Origin: Chitinophagaceae bacterium
Lineage (GTDB): Bacteria; Bacteroidota; Bacteroidia; Chitinophagales; Chitinophagaceae
NCBI GenBank assembly: GCA_021151685.1
Contig: JAGKWS010000002.1
Coordinates: 1 to 64,000, forward strand
Direction of reading: 5' to 3'
DNA: 64,000 nt
The position numbers and the translations under genes were made by a program. The notes below the pieces were generated by a model that saw only the letters and a program-made list of their open reading frames with translations, searched no databases and had not been told where the DNA came from. Below are positions 44,969-54,366 of this stretch, one piece after another (within the stretch, counting starts at the first letter, position 1; every line of letters starts with the position of its first letter).

Positions 44969-44976
44969 CAAATATA
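44969..44976 (-). promoter_or_regulatory. -7 promoter-like element of the small protein gene
   Basis: Minus-strand TATATTTG fits TAnnTTTG, 33 nt before the ATG at 44935. Confidence 0.45.
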
Positions 44977-45077
44977 ACAAATAGCACTAAAACTAAGAAA
45001 AATTTATATTTCAATATTTATGTCATGTGATGTATCTATGTCATTTACATTGCGTTGACAATTAAATGTAAGCGTGC

Positions 45078-46334
45078 CTACCCAAGTACGTGTAGGGCAT
45101 TTTCCAGCAAAGACAAGACCACTGGTATATCTTCGGGCTTGCAAGTGCCTACGCTTATACGGTACCATGGCGATGACCTGTCTGCGCCAAAACAGTAAAA
45201 CGGAACCATGGCCAACTGCGCCTTACCCAAGATATAGTTGGTAACATCTTCCTGTGTTTCCAGTACTTTTCCATCTGCTACACGGCCTTTCAGGTCGGCT
45301 TTTACGGTAAGGTATATGGCAGCCTGCGGGGCTATACAATCTACTGCATAGCCCTTGTCTTTTAATGCTATAATTCCTTTGTAAAAGGCCATCAGTCTTT
45401 CCTGTAGCCGCTCACGAAAACTTACAAACCATGCATCTGTAGCTTCGTTCATAGCCAAATAGCGCGCTGTAGCCTTTTGTTCGGCCATAGGGGCCCATGC
45501 ACCTACATGGCTCAGCAGTGCTTTCATCTTGGCCAGTACATCGGCAGGCCCCAAAGACCACCCCACTCTTACACCAGTTGCAGCAAACGACTTGGAAATA
45601 CCGTCTATAAAGATGGTATACTCCTTCATGGCTGGCCGTAGCGATACCGGGTTACAATGCTCTATGCCATTGTAGGTGAGCAAGGCATACATCTGGTCAA
45701 ACATTACGTAAAGCTTCTTTTGCCCCTCGCCACGGCGTTGGTTTTCAGCAATTACCATGTCGCATATAGCTTCCATATTAGCCTTGCCCATAGTAGTGCC
45801 TGTTGGGTTTTGCGGGGTACACAGGCACAGCAGGGCTGCCCCTTCTATGTGTGGTGCTATGTCGGCAGGCAATGGCATAAAATCTTGCTCTGGTGTGGTG
45901 TCTATCATACAATGCACACCATGGTTCATAGACGCATAGTGGTTATTGTTCCAAGATGGTACCGAGTATATCACTTTATCGCCGGCATCTACCACAGTCT
46001 TGAATAAGGAGTATATCAATGGTCGCCCGCCAGATGCAATCAATACTTCGCTTTGATTATAACTGATGCCAAAATGTCTTTCAATAAACTTCGATACAGA
46101 ACTGCGTAGCTCTCCAATACCTTCGGCTGGCGGGTAGTTGGTATAGCCATCGCGGTAGCAGGCAACAATCAGGTCTTCCAGTTCAGATGGTATAGGAAAT
46201 ACCGAGGGCGCAAAATCGCCTATTGTGTAGTTGTAAATTGTTTCGCCAGCCTGTATCCTCCGGTTTATCTCATTCCCAAGCTTCACCACTTCCGACCCTA
46301 TCAATGAATCTGCAAATCGGCTCAATGTACCCAT
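45078..46334 (-). CDS. class I/II PLP aminotransferase (aspartate aminotransferase-like)
   Basis: A 418-residue fold-type I aminotransferase. It has YTIGDFAPSVFPIPSEL at the N-terminus, GYTNYPPAEGIGELRSSV, the cofactor-stacking IASGGRPLIYSLFKT, LCTPQNPTGTTM, the Asp in YVMFDQMYALL and the Schiff-base Lys in IDGISKSFAATGVRVGWSLG. The C-terminal Arg is in WYRISVGTC. The amino donor and acceptor cannot be read from sequence. The start is set at MGTLSRFADSL; an ATG 16 codons upstream adds residues unlike the family. Confidence 0.88.
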   Translation of the reverse strand: MGTLSRFADSLIGSEVVKLGNEINRRIQAGETIYNYTIGDFAPSVFPIPSELEDLIVACYRDGYTNYPPAEGIGELRSSVSKFIERHFGISYNQSEVLIASGGRPLIYSLFKTVVDAGDKVIYSVPSWNNNHYASMNHGVHCMIDTTPEQDFMPLPADIAPHIEGAALLCLCTPQNPTGTTMGKANMEAICDMVIAENQRRGEGQKKLYVMFDQMYALLTYNGIEHCNPVSLRPAMKEYTIFIDGISKSFAATGVRVGWSLGPADVLAKMKALLSHVGAWAPMAEQKATARYLAMNEATDAWFVSFRERLQERLMAFYKGIIALKDKGYAVDCIAPQAAIYLTVKADLKGRVADGKVLETQEDVTNYILGKAQLAMVPFYCFGADRSSPWYRISVGTCKPEDIPVVLSLLENALHVLG

Positions 46335-46431
46335 AACTGCCTGTTTATATTGAAACTGCAAGTTACAAAGCCACGGCCACAATATATATACTTCTTAGTG
46401 ATTAGCCCTACTAATCGTATTTTTGAAGTCT

Positions 46432-47223
46432 ATGCCATACATGTCGGCAGGTTCGGGCAATTTACATTATCAGGCTATAGGCAATGGCAATAAAATCGTT
46501 GTGGCCTTTCATGGCTATGGCGAGCAGGCATCTGTCTATAACGTTTTCGGGCCTTGCCTTGGGCAACAATACACAATACTGTCATTCGATCTGCCATTTC
46601 ATGGTAGTTCGACATGGGGTGCCAACCCGCTAACACACGATTGTCTTAAAAACTTGATAGAAGAGGTGTTGGCAACATATCATGTAAACAAAGTAACATT
46701 GATGGGGTATAGCATCGGTGCCAGAGTATGTCTGGCAGCTATGTATGCATCACCCACACGCATAGATACCATGTTACTAATGGCAGCAGATGGCTTGATG
46801 GTAAACCGGTTCTATCAATTTGCCACCAAAACAATGGTAGGTAGCTGGCTTTTTCGAACGTTCTTGCAGGGCGATACCATTGTTTCGTTGTTGCACTGGT
46901 GTCGCAAATTTCACATTGTCCCAAATTTATTGTATCGCTTGGCAATACACTCGGTCGGTTCTGCGGCCAAACGTGCACAATTGTTGCAGGCATGGCCAAG
47001 CCTGCGTACCCTTGTACATAAGCCGGCACATTTACGCCAAACAATACAGCAAAAAGGCATACTGGTGCACCTATACATGGGGGCCAGAGACAAAATATTA
47101 CCACCTGTACTCGGGCACAAGTTTGCCAATGAGCTGCCAAGCATACAATTGCACATTCTGGACCGGGGACATCGTATCTTTGATGCAGACAATGCAGCGC
47201 AAATTGCCGCTCCGCTATTGTAA
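46432..47223 (+). CDS. alpha/beta hydrolase
   Basis: A 263-residue hydrolase. The oxyanion region is VVAFHGYGEQASVY, the nucleophile Ser sits in TLMGYSIGARVCLAA, the acid Asp in YMGARDKILPP and the catalytic His in LDRGHRIFDAD. It has no signal peptide. Substrate unknown. A glycosyltransferase gene follows 2 nt downstream, so the pair may act on one lipid or glycan pathway. A -7-like TATTTTTG lies at 46418-46425. A TTG at 46423 would give three more residues. Confidence 0.85.
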   Translation: MPYMSAGSGNLHYQAIGNGNKIVVAFHGYGEQASVYNVFGPCLGQQYTILSFDLPFHGSSTWGANPLTHDCLKNLIEEVLATYHVNKVTLMGYSIGARVCLAAMYASPTRIDTMLLMAADGLMVNRFYQFATKTMVGSWLFRTFLQGDTIVSLLHWCRKFHIVPNLLYRLAIHSVGSAAKRAQLLQAWPSLRTLVHKPAHLRQTIQQKGILVHLYMGARDKILPPVLGHKFANELPSIQLHILDRGHRIFDADNAAQIAAPLL

Positions 47224-47225
47224 TT

Positions 47226-48368
47226 ATGACGGCGATTCTCCTCTTATCGGTATTGCTTACGGTGCTCTATGTATCGCTGATGTTGCTATACCGTAAAGGG
47301 TGGCAACAACAACCAGAGTTCAGTGTACCTGCACTATATATACCATCTACCCGCATTTCTGTAATTGTACCTGCCCGCAACGAGCAAGATAATATTGGTG
47401 CCTGTCTCGATTCTATATTGGCCCAAACCTATCCTTCCTACCTGTTCGAGGTAATAGTAGTAGACGACCACTCTGAAGACAGTACAGCCCCCATTGTGGC
47501 CGAATATGCCGATCGTGGCGTGCGGTGCATTCGTCTGTCCGATTATTTGCCAATGGGTAAGGCCGTGAATGCTTACAAAAAAATGGCATTAGCCACCGGT
47601 ATTGCACAAAGCAATGGAGCCCTTGTAGTAACTACCGATGCCGACTGTACTGTGCCCAATGCCTGGCTGATGCACATTGCAGCCATCTTCGAGCAGCGCG
47701 ATGCGATGATGGTGGTTGCTCCTGTTATCTACAAGTCTCGCAGAAAAGTACTGGAAATTTTTCAGTTGATAGACTTTATGAGCATGCAGGGCATTACCGG
47801 CGCAGCCCATGCACTTAAATTGGGCAACATGAGCAACGGGGCCAATCTGGCTTTTCGTCGTAGTGCTTTCGAACAGGTGCGCGGGTACGAGGGTATTTTA
47901 GATCTTGCTTCAGGCGACGATTTTTTGCTAATGATGAAAATGAACGACGTAGCACCCGACAAAATTGCCTACCTCAAGTCGGTAAATGCGGCCGTTACTA
48001 CCTTACCCCAGCCCACATGGTGGGCACTATTGCAGCAGCGCATCCGGTGGGCATCCAAGTCAGGCAAGTATAAAGATCATCGGCTCACTGCCATATTGGT
48101 ATTGGTCTATTTTTTTAATTTGTTGGTAGCCATATTGGCAGTGGGTAGTTTGTTTCACCCCGCATTTGTATTCATCTGTTATTCGGCATTTGCCATCAAA
48201 ACGGCTGTTGAATTTTGGTTTCTGCGCCCGGTAACCCGCTTTTTTCATACCGATTGGGTGCTAATCTGGTTCCCTTTACTACAGCCACTTCATGTTATAT
48301 ACATAGTGCTGGCAGGGTTCCTTGGTTTTGTGGGTAAGTACCAATGGAAGGGAAGAACGGTGAAGTAA
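47226..48368 (+). CDS. family 2 glycosyltransferase, membrane-bound
   Basis: A 380-residue enzyme. An N-terminal membrane segment (ILLLSVLLTVLYVSLMLLY) is followed by the GT-A domain: ISVIVPARNEQDNIGACLDS, VIVVDDHSEDSTAPI, DXD-type VVTTDADCTVP, the acceptor Asp pair in LASGDDFLLMM and QQRIRWASKSGKY (Q-x-x-R-W). Two to three C-terminal membrane helices follow. Q-x-x-R-W places it with processive or lipid-linked enzymes of the cellulose synthase/hyaluronan type, although the tail is short. It is coupled to the hydrolase upstream. Confidence 0.88.
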   Translation: MTAILLLSVLLTVLYVSLMLLYRKGWQQQPEFSVPALYIPSTRISVIVPARNEQDNIGACLDSILAQTYPSYLFEVIVVDDHSEDSTAPIVAEYADRGVRCIRLSDYLPMGKAVNAYKKMALATGIAQSNGALVVTTDADCTVPNAWLMHIAAIFEQRDAMMVVAPVIYKSRRKVLEIFQLIDFMSMQGITGAAHALKLGNMSNGANLAFRRSAFEQVRGYEGILDLASGDDFLLMMKMNDVAPDKIAYLKSVNAAVTTLPQPTWWALLQQRIRWASKSGKYKDHRLTAILVLVYFFNLLVAILAVGSLFHPAFVFICYSAFAIKTAVEFWFLRPVTRFFHTDWVLIWFPLLQPLHVIYIVLAGFLGFVGKYQWKGRTVK

Positions 48369-48439
48369 ACAGACTCTGATAAATACTAAATATTCCTTAA
48401 ACAGTACTACGGTACCTGCATATGGTATTACTTTACTGC

Positions 48440-49246
48440 ATGAAAGCGTGCTTACTGTTATTACTATCTGGTACATTGTTGTCTGGCAACATATGGGCGC
48501 AAGACGAGCAATGGGATGCCTATATGAGCTCGTGGAACGGTAAGCCCGAATCTATATTGGTAGATATGGCGCAAATGACCACTGCCCCCAACAAACTAAT
48601 GCCATGGTTGGTAATAACCGGCCCTGTAGTAGAAGATTGTGGCGGCAAAGATGGCATACCCACCCCAGCAGTACTGAATGAGATGGAAAAAATACTGGAC
48701 GCTACCAGCAGTATGCTGAGTGGTGCCACGGCACGCAAACTGGTGGGTACAGTAACAAGAAATTGTACCCGGCTCAATTATTACTATGTACGGGACACTA
48801 TGGCAGTGCGCCACGCCATCAACAGATTGTATACCAACACATTTGCAGGGTACAAGTACGAGCTGAAGATAAAACATGACCCCGACTGGAAGATATATCG
48901 CTCATTTCTGTACCCCGATAGTGCTACCCAATCTTGGATGGCTTGCGTAAAGCAGCTTTCAGCCATCAGGGAAACCAACCCTATGGGCACCAAACAAACG
49001 GTGTTTTTTGATTTGTTCTTTCCCAATGCTGCTGCACGAAACGAGTTTGCGATGGCGGCCGAGCGTGTAGGGTATAAAAAAGAGGGCGAAACAGTGGTGC
49101 AGGGAATAGCCCCGTTATACGAAATTACACTATCGCGCATTACTACGCTGTCTGTAGATAGTTTGCTGGCCGATGAGGCTCTTCTGAAGAACGTTGCGGC
49201 ACCTGTTGCAGGTCATTTCCGCAATTGGCACATTGGGCATAAGTAG
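48440..49246 (+). CDS. secreted DUF695 domain protein
   Basis: A 268-residue protein with signal MKACLLLLLSGTLLSGNIWAQ. The mature part begins QWDAYMSSWNGKPESILVDM, the DUF695 hallmark, and the second half (TVFFDLFFPNAAARNEFA, ERVGYKKEG) resembles an RraB-like fold often linked to DUF695. Function unknown. Export is unusual for RraB-like domains, which are otherwise cytoplasmic. An ATG at 48422 six codons earlier is less likely. Confidence 0.7.
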   Translation: MKACLLLLLSGTLLSGNIWAQDEQWDAYMSSWNGKPESILVDMAQMTTAPNKLMPWLVITGPVVEDCGGKDGIPTPAVLNEMEKILDATSSMLSGATARKLVGTVTRNCTRLNYYYVRDTMAVRHAINRLYTNTFAGYKYELKIKHDPDWKIYRSFLYPDSATQSWMACVKQLSAIRETNPMGTKQTVFFDLFFPNAAARNEFAMAAERVGYKKEGETVVQGIAPLYEITLSRITTLSVDSLLADEALLKNVAAPVAGHFRNWHIGHK

Positions 49247-49247
49247 C

Positions 49248-50324
49248 CTATCGCAACTGCCTTCGGTACAGTACCAGTGCCACAATACCAAATATTATGT
49301 TGGGTATCCAAACGGCTATTAAAGGGTCCAGTGTAGACTTTGTAGCAAATGTGTTGGTAAGCTGCTGAAACATAATGTACACTGCACTCAGGGCAATGCC
49401 CAACGCCAAATGGAAACCACTACCGCCACGTATTTTTTTGCTGGCAATACAGGCACCTATTATGGTAAGAATAAACCCGGCAAATGGCTGTGCACTTCTT
49501 CGTTCTTTTTCTATCAGATATGTATTCAGATTTTCTTGCCCACGCAGGGTCTCGGCATTAATGTATTCTATCAATTGCGGTGTGGTAAGGGCCTCTTTTA
49601 TGGCATCTCCCTTATTCAAATCGAGAGGAGAAAAAGGATAATTCAACTCCATGTCTGGTATCTTCACCAGTTTTTCTTTGGCAGAATCATTTGTCCTTAC
49701 TACCACATTATGCAGTTTCCATATTTTTCTGGTGGTATCATATATCACATATTCGGCCATCAGTTTTTCTTTCAACAGGGTGCCCTCTATCTTTTCGGCC
49801 GTAAACCTGTTGCCCATGTAGTTGTTGAAGTTGAAATTCTGTAGGTACACATACAACCCCTTGGCTATACCCAAGTGCATATTGTCTGATGCATACCGGA
49901 AGTTGGCATCGTTAATGTAGGTATTTTCAAAATCTATTCGTTGTTTATTGGCCACAGGTATCACCCAATGATTGGCGTACAAAGACACAATGCACAAAAA
50001 GCCGCCACCAACTGCATATGGCCTCAGAAAACGTGTAAAAGATACCCCCGATGACAGTATGGCTATTATTTCGGACTTATAGGCCATCTTCGATGTGAAG
50101 AAGATAGTGGCTATGAATATGAAAAGCGGAAATAAAAGAGCAGTAATGTGGGGTACAAAGTTCTTGTAATAGTTGACTACAACGGCTAAAGGCGCCTTCT
50201 TAGACACAATATTGTCTACTTTCTCGCTGTAATCTATAACGCATGATATTACTGCAAGTATCATGATGGCGAAAAAGAAGGTGGTAAGGAATTTCCGAAC
50301 AATATACCAATCAATCTTTTTCAT
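49248..50324 (-). CDS. LptF/LptG-family (YjgP/YjgQ) permease
   Basis: A 358-residue inner-membrane protein with six membrane helices in the LptF/G arrangement: three N-terminal (IVRKFLTTFFFAIMILAVIS, TALLFPLFIFIATIFF, one after SGVSFTRFLRPYAVGGG), a periplasmic jellyroll region with FRYASDNMHLGIAKGLYVYL, and three C-terminal (FAGFILTIIGACIAS, FHLALGIALSAVYIMF, IAVWIPNIIFGIVALVLY). The family pulls LPS from the inner membrane for transport by LptBFGC. Which of the two paralogs it is cannot be told. The second Met (ATG after a TTG) is taken as the start. Confidence 0.88.
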   Translation of the reverse strand: MKKIDWYIVRKFLTTFFFAIMILAVISCVIDYSEKVDNIVSKKAPLAVVVNYYKNFVPHITALLFPLFIFIATIFFTSKMAYKSEIIAILSSGVSFTRFLRPYAVGGGFLCIVSLYANHWVIPVANKQRIDFENTYINDANFRYASDNMHLGIAKGLYVYLQNFNFNNYMGNRFTAEKIEGTLLKEKLMAEYVIYDTTRKIWKLHNVVVRTNDSAKEKLVKIPDMELNYPFSPLDLNKGDAIKEALTTPQLIEYINAETLRGQENLNTYLIEKERRSAQPFAGFILTIIGACIASKKIRGGSGFHLALGIALSAVYIMFQQLTNTFATKSTLDPLIAVWIPNIIFGIVALVLYRRQLR

Positions 50325-50475
50325 CAAGTTGTCCTGTCAGTGTTTAGCAGATGCAAAAATGCTGCTTTTTATTTACGTAAATACTAAAGCAATGATAAAA
50401 TATGTTGCCTAACAAAACATAATAGCCTCATCATACGCTATTGAATACTCCTATATATAGGCTATTTTCGCGTTC

Positions 50476-51684
50476 ATGTTTCAACAATTAACCAACCAGC
50501 AACTTTTGGCAGCCGTTCAGCAATTTGGCAGCCCCATTTATGTATACCATGCCGAACAGATAGCCGAACGCTACAACAAACTGAAAAATGCCTTTAAGGG
50601 TCATCCAACCAAGTTTTTTTATGCCTGTAAAGCACTCACTAACGTCAACATACTAAAGTACATAAAAGGACTGGGCGGTTTGCTCGACTGCGTCAGCATC
50701 AACGAAGTGAAATTGGGATTATTGGCTGGTTTTCTTCCATCCGAAATTCTCTTTACACCAAACTGTGTCGATTTTTCTGAAATTGAAGAATCTGTAGCAT
50801 TGGGTGTACGGGTAAATATCGACAACATATCGGTCTTGGAACGTTTTGGCAATACCTATGGCGGTAGCTATCCTATTTGCATTCGCATCAATCCGCATAT
50901 AGTAGCAGGTGGCAATTACAAAATATCTACCGGCCATATAGATAGTAAGTTTGGCATCTCTATACACCAACTACGCCATATAGAACGTATTGTAAAAACA
51001 ACCGGGCTGCATGTACAAGGGCTACACATGCATACCGGCAGCGAAATAAAAGATATCAATGTATTTCTACAAGGGCTCGATGTTATGTTCGACATTGCCA
51101 CCCGTTTCCCGCAAATAGAGTTTATAGATTTAGGTAGCGGGTTCAAGGTGCCCTACAAAGACGATGATCAGGAAACTGATGTAGACCTATTGGGGGCAAA
51201 AGTTGCCGAAGCTGTTACAGCTTTTGAAAAGGAAAACAACAGAAAGCTGGAAATATGGTTTGAGCCGGGCAAATATCTGGTGAGCGAATGTGGCTGGTTT
51301 ATAGTGCATGCCAATGTCATTAAGCAAACAACTGCCACTGTTTTTGTGGGTGTCAATTCCGGCTTCAATCACCTTATCAGACCCATGTTCTACGACTCAT
51401 ACCATCGTATTACCAATATATCTAACCCCGATGGGGCCAAAAGAATATACACAGTAGTAGGCAACATATGCGAAACCGACACCTTTGCATGGGACCGCGT
51501 GCTGACGGAGGTACGCGAGGGCGATTATCTGGCATTTCATAATGCAGGTGCCTATGGCTTCGAGATGAGCAGCAATTTCAACTCCCGATTGAAACCTGCC
51601 GAAGTACTTTTTGAAAACGGAACACCCAAACTCATCAGAAAGGCAGATGTATTCGACGACCTGTTACGCAATCAGGTGATGTAG
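50476..51684 (+). CDS. lysA: diaminopimelate decarboxylase
   Basis: A 402-residue fold-type III PLP enzyme that makes L-lysine from meso-diaminopimelate. The Schiff-base Lys is in KFFYACKALTNVNIL, the His in LHMHTGSEIKDINVF, the glycine-rich FIDLGSGFKVPY binds the phosphate, and FEPGKYLVSECGWFIVHAN, GNICETDTFAWDR and HNAGAYGFEMSSNFNSR follow. It is monocistronic. Confidence 0.94.
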   Translation: MFQQLTNQQLLAAVQQFGSPIYVYHAEQIAERYNKLKNAFKGHPTKFFYACKALTNVNILKYIKGLGGLLDCVSINEVKLGLLAGFLPSEILFTPNCVDFSEIEESVALGVRVNIDNISVLERFGNTYGGSYPICIRINPHIVAGGNYKISTGHIDSKFGISIHQLRHIERIVKTTGLHVQGLHMHTGSEIKDINVFLQGLDVMFDIATRFPQIEFIDLGSGFKVPYKDDDQETDVDLLGAKVAEAVTAFEKENNRKLEIWFEPGKYLVSECGWFIVHANVIKQTTATVFVGVNSGFNHLIRPMFYDSYHRITNISNPDGAKRIYTVVGNICETDTFAWDRVLTEVREGDYLAFHNAGAYGFEMSSNFNSRLKPAEVLFENGTPKLIRKADVFDDLLRNQVM

Positions 51685-51794
51685 AGAAATATTGACATAA
51701 TGTGTCGGAATTCCCCCTCATTTTGTCGAAAAGGCACACTCAATATCTTCAAAGATTGTACAGATATTTGTGCATCAAAAAACGATATAAACAC

Positions 51795-52214
51795 ATGGAA
51801 ACACCAATAGTGGTAACGGTAGAATGCACCGTGAATGTACCCGTTGCAAAGGCATGGGAATACTGGAGCAATCCCACACATATAGTGCGCTGGAATAGTG
51901 CCTCGCCCGACTGGCATACGCCTCGTGCCGAGAATGACCTGAGAACAGGAGGCTCCTTTTCGTCTCGTATGGAAGCACGTGACGGTAGTATGGGTTTCGA
52001 TTTTGGTGGTGTGTACGATCTGGTTACAGAACACAAAACCATTAACTACACTATGGCCGATGGGCGCAGGGTATTCATAGAATTTACCGGCAATGGAGAT
52101 AGCACGTACATTCTACAGAAATTCGATGCGGAATCTATGAACCCGGTAGAGATGCAACAAGCTGGCTGGCAAGCCATAATGAATAGTTACAAAGCATATA
52201 CCGAAACGAACTAA
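51795..52214 (+). CDS. AHSA1/SRPBCC-family protein
   Basis: A 139-residue protein starting METPIVVTVECTVNVP. The SRPBCC fold shows in VAKAWEYWSNPTHIVRWN, RTGGSFSSRMEARDGS, MGFDFGGVYDLV and NPVEMQQAGWQAIMNSYKAY. Family members bind small hydrophobic ligands or assist Hsp90; the role here is unknown. A longer frame from 51702 has no family similarity. Confidence 0.85.
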   Translation: METPIVVTVECTVNVPVAKAWEYWSNPTHIVRWNSASPDWHTPRAENDLRTGGSFSSRMEARDGSMGFDFGGVYDLVTEHKTINYTMADGRRVFIEFTGNGDSTYILQKFDAESMNPVEMQQAGWQAIMNSYKAYTETN

Positions 52215-52245
52215 CCACATACTACTCTCAATAAAATTAATGGAG

Positions 52246-52278
52246 ATAGCGATCATGGAAAACATGGTCGCTATTTTT
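52246..52278. terminator. bidirectional terminator between convergent genes
   Basis: atagcgatcatg (52246-52257) pairs with catggtcgctat (52263-52274) with one G-T pair and a 5-nt loop, followed by TTTT. Confidence 0.8.
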
Positions 52279-52281
52279 CAT

Positions 52282-54219
52282 TTACGTATAAGCCGGTCGG
52301 GCTTGCGATAGCCACAATGGAAACCGTACCGTTACTTTTGTACCGGTCGCATTGCCGGCAATATCTGTTTTCTCGTCGGTTTGTATTGCGTATTGTTTGT
52401 TTTTATTTCCGCTCACCAATGCCAACCTTCGGCTGGTGATATCCATTCCATGACTTTGATACTTCAGGTAACTGGTCTCTTTTAGTTTACGAGCCTCTTG
52501 CATACCTATGCCATTATCATCTACTTCACATACCAACTCCCCTCTATCAATACGAAATGATATGTGTAGCCTACCCTTTCTGTCTTCCAGATTGCAGAGG
52601 CCATGTTTCACTGCATTTTCGGCAAATGGCTGAATAATCATTGCGGGTAAAAACAACTCATCCTGATTGATAACTGACGGGATGTGGATGGAATAGGAGA
52701 ACTTTTCCTCAAACCGCATTTGTTCAAACATCAGATAGTTGGCCAAATATTCCCTTTCTCTACGCAGAGAAATAATGCCGTCTTTAGAATTATCCAATGT
52801 TTGTTGCATCAATAAAGCAAAGTCGGACAGATACCTGGTAGCATTGGCAGTATCTTTTTGTAACACAAACTGCTGTATAGAATTGAGGCAGTTAAACATA
52901 AAATGAGGGTTTATCTGTGCTAATAACTGCTTTTGTTCCAGCTCAATTTTTTCTTTTTTTGCCTTTAGTCTGTTTTGTGTAATTACCAGCATAGCAATAA
53001 TCATAAACAAAAATGCAGCCCCAAAACTGGTGTATACAAGTACATCTTTTCTGTTCAGCCGCAATTGTTGTAGGGCTATTTCGTCTTGCAATAACCTATT
53101 TTTATCCGTTATCTGTGTTACCTCATACTTGGTGGTGAGTTCGCTCAACGATTTCATTTTTTCTGCCGACAACATAGAGTCTTTTATACCCGCTGCCAGT
53201 TGCAAGTGTTGATAAGCTTCTTTGTGCTTGCCAAGCTCTGTTGCTACCTCTGCAAGATATTTTTGAGATAGAAATACTACTTTATTTAGTCCGGCACCAC
53301 GTGCTGCTTCATAACTTGCCAAATAAAAATCTTCAGCGGTTTTCCATGCATGTGCATCGTACCAAATATCGCCAATATCCAACAGTACCGATGCCTGTAC
53401 CTGTACATTACCAGCCAATTTAGCTTTGTGCAAGGCCTTGCTATACCAATGCAGTGCCGAGTCGCGCTTTTTAGCTGCATAATAGCAAACCCCTATGTTT
53501 TGATACAGGGCGGCTATCTCTACAGTGTCGCCACTCTCTTCATACAGTTTGCATGCCATCATGTCATACAGCAATGCATTTTTTATGTCTTTCAGCACAT
53601 AATAGTTGATAGCAATATTGGTGTATACATCGGCAATCAGTTTTGCTTTTTTAGTCTTTTCATAAATGTGCAGTGTTTTCAAAAGGTACTCCTTGCTACT
53701 TGTGTAGTTGCCCATGTCAAGGTACACATGTGCAATGCCATTGTATACTGTGCCCATTGCAAGGGTATCACCATGTAGCCCAAAAATCTTTAATGCACGC
53801 GAAAGATATAAAAAGGCACTGTCATAAAACGCAAGATCGGTGTACAAAAGGCCAAAGCTGGTCAGCAATTGAGCCTCAGCACACTCCAGTTTGCCAGCTC
53901 TTGCTATGGCCAGTCCTTCGTTATATACGTTTATTGCCCTATTGGTGTTGCCTGCCTGTTTGTACAGTATACCCAACGCCCGCAGTGCCCCGGCTGCACC
54001 TTCGGCATAATGCGCCCTGCGCGATGCCGACAATGCTTTTTCTGCAAGATTCATTCGGCCACCTATTGGTATGTTCGTGCTGTCTTTAGCTGCATTAATG
54101 TAGCTGATAATTGCTTGTGTATCTATCGGCGATTGCGCATGACCTGTACCTGCAAGCAAGAGCAGCACAAACTGCACCAGCGCACAGTACCCGGTTAATA
54201 CCTTCAATAACGACAACAC
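52282..54219 (-). CDS. TPR-containing LytS-type sensor histidine kinase
   Basis: A 645-residue protein. After a signal-like segment (VQFVLLLLAGTGHAQ), residues ~50-370 contain about seven TPR units (AGNTNRAINVYNEGLAIA, GNYTSSKEYLLKTLHIYE, DSALHWYSKALHKAKLAG). One membrane helix follows (VLVYTSFGAAFLFMIIAMLV), then the His_kinase domain with LLAQINPHFMFNCLNSIQQFV and the HATPase region (IIQPFAENAVKHGLCN, VDDNGIGM). No LytTR regulator is adjacent. The start is a GTG at 54219: the longest frame begins at 54363 inside the terminator of the previous gene, and no ATG lies between. An upstream GTG near 54270 is also possible. Confidence 0.85.
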   Translation of the reverse strand: MLSLLKVLTGYCALVQFVLLLLAGTGHAQSPIDTQAIISYINAAKDSTNIPIGGRMNLAEKALSASRRAHYAEGAAGALRALGILYKQAGNTNRAINVYNEGLAIARAGKLECAEAQLLTSFGLLYTDLAFYDSAFLYLSRALKIFGLHGDTLAMGTVYNGIAHVYLDMGNYTSSKEYLLKTLHIYEKTKKAKLIADVYTNIAINYYVLKDIKNALLYDMMACKLYEESGDTVEIAALYQNIGVCYYAAKKRDSALHWYSKALHKAKLAGNVQVQASVLLDIGDIWYDAHAWKTAEDFYLASYEAARGAGLNKVVFLSQKYLAEVATELGKHKEAYQHLQLAAGIKDSMLSAEKMKSLSELTTKYEVTQITDKNRLLQDEIALQQLRLNRKDVLVYTSFGAAFLFMIIAMLVITQNRLKAKKEKIELEQKQLLAQINPHFMFNCLNSIQQFVLQKDTANATRYLSDFALLMQQTLDNSKDGIISLRREREYLANYLMFEQMRFEEKFSYSIHIPSVINQDELFLPAMIIQPFAENAVKHGLCNLEDRKGRLHISFRIDRGELVCEVDDNGIGMQEARKLKETSYLKYQSHGMDITSRRLALVSGNKNKQYAIQTDEKTDIAGNATGTKVTVRFPLWLSQARPAYT

Positions 54220-54306
54220 GAATGTGAAATTAGCCGATACAGCCCATACAACGATACGATACACGCAACTATGCCACTTATATACATAACTGTAGTATGT
54301 TACACA

Positions 54307-54346
54307 CAAAAGCGATGGCATCCTTTGGGGGATGCCATCGCTTTTG
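54307..54346 (-). terminator. strong terminator of the alpha-oxoamine synthase gene
   Basis: caaaagcgatggcatcc (54307-54323) and ggatgccatcgcttttg (54330-54346) form a perfect 17-bp stem with a 6-nt loop, 21 nt after the stop codon. Confidence 0.85.
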
Positions 54347-54366
54347 CATATAAAAAATAGCAACTA

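Noticed and set aside
52282..54363. longer start of the TPR histidine kinase at 54363
   Set aside because: It would begin inside the 17-bp terminator stem of the preceding gene and adds residues without signal-peptide character.
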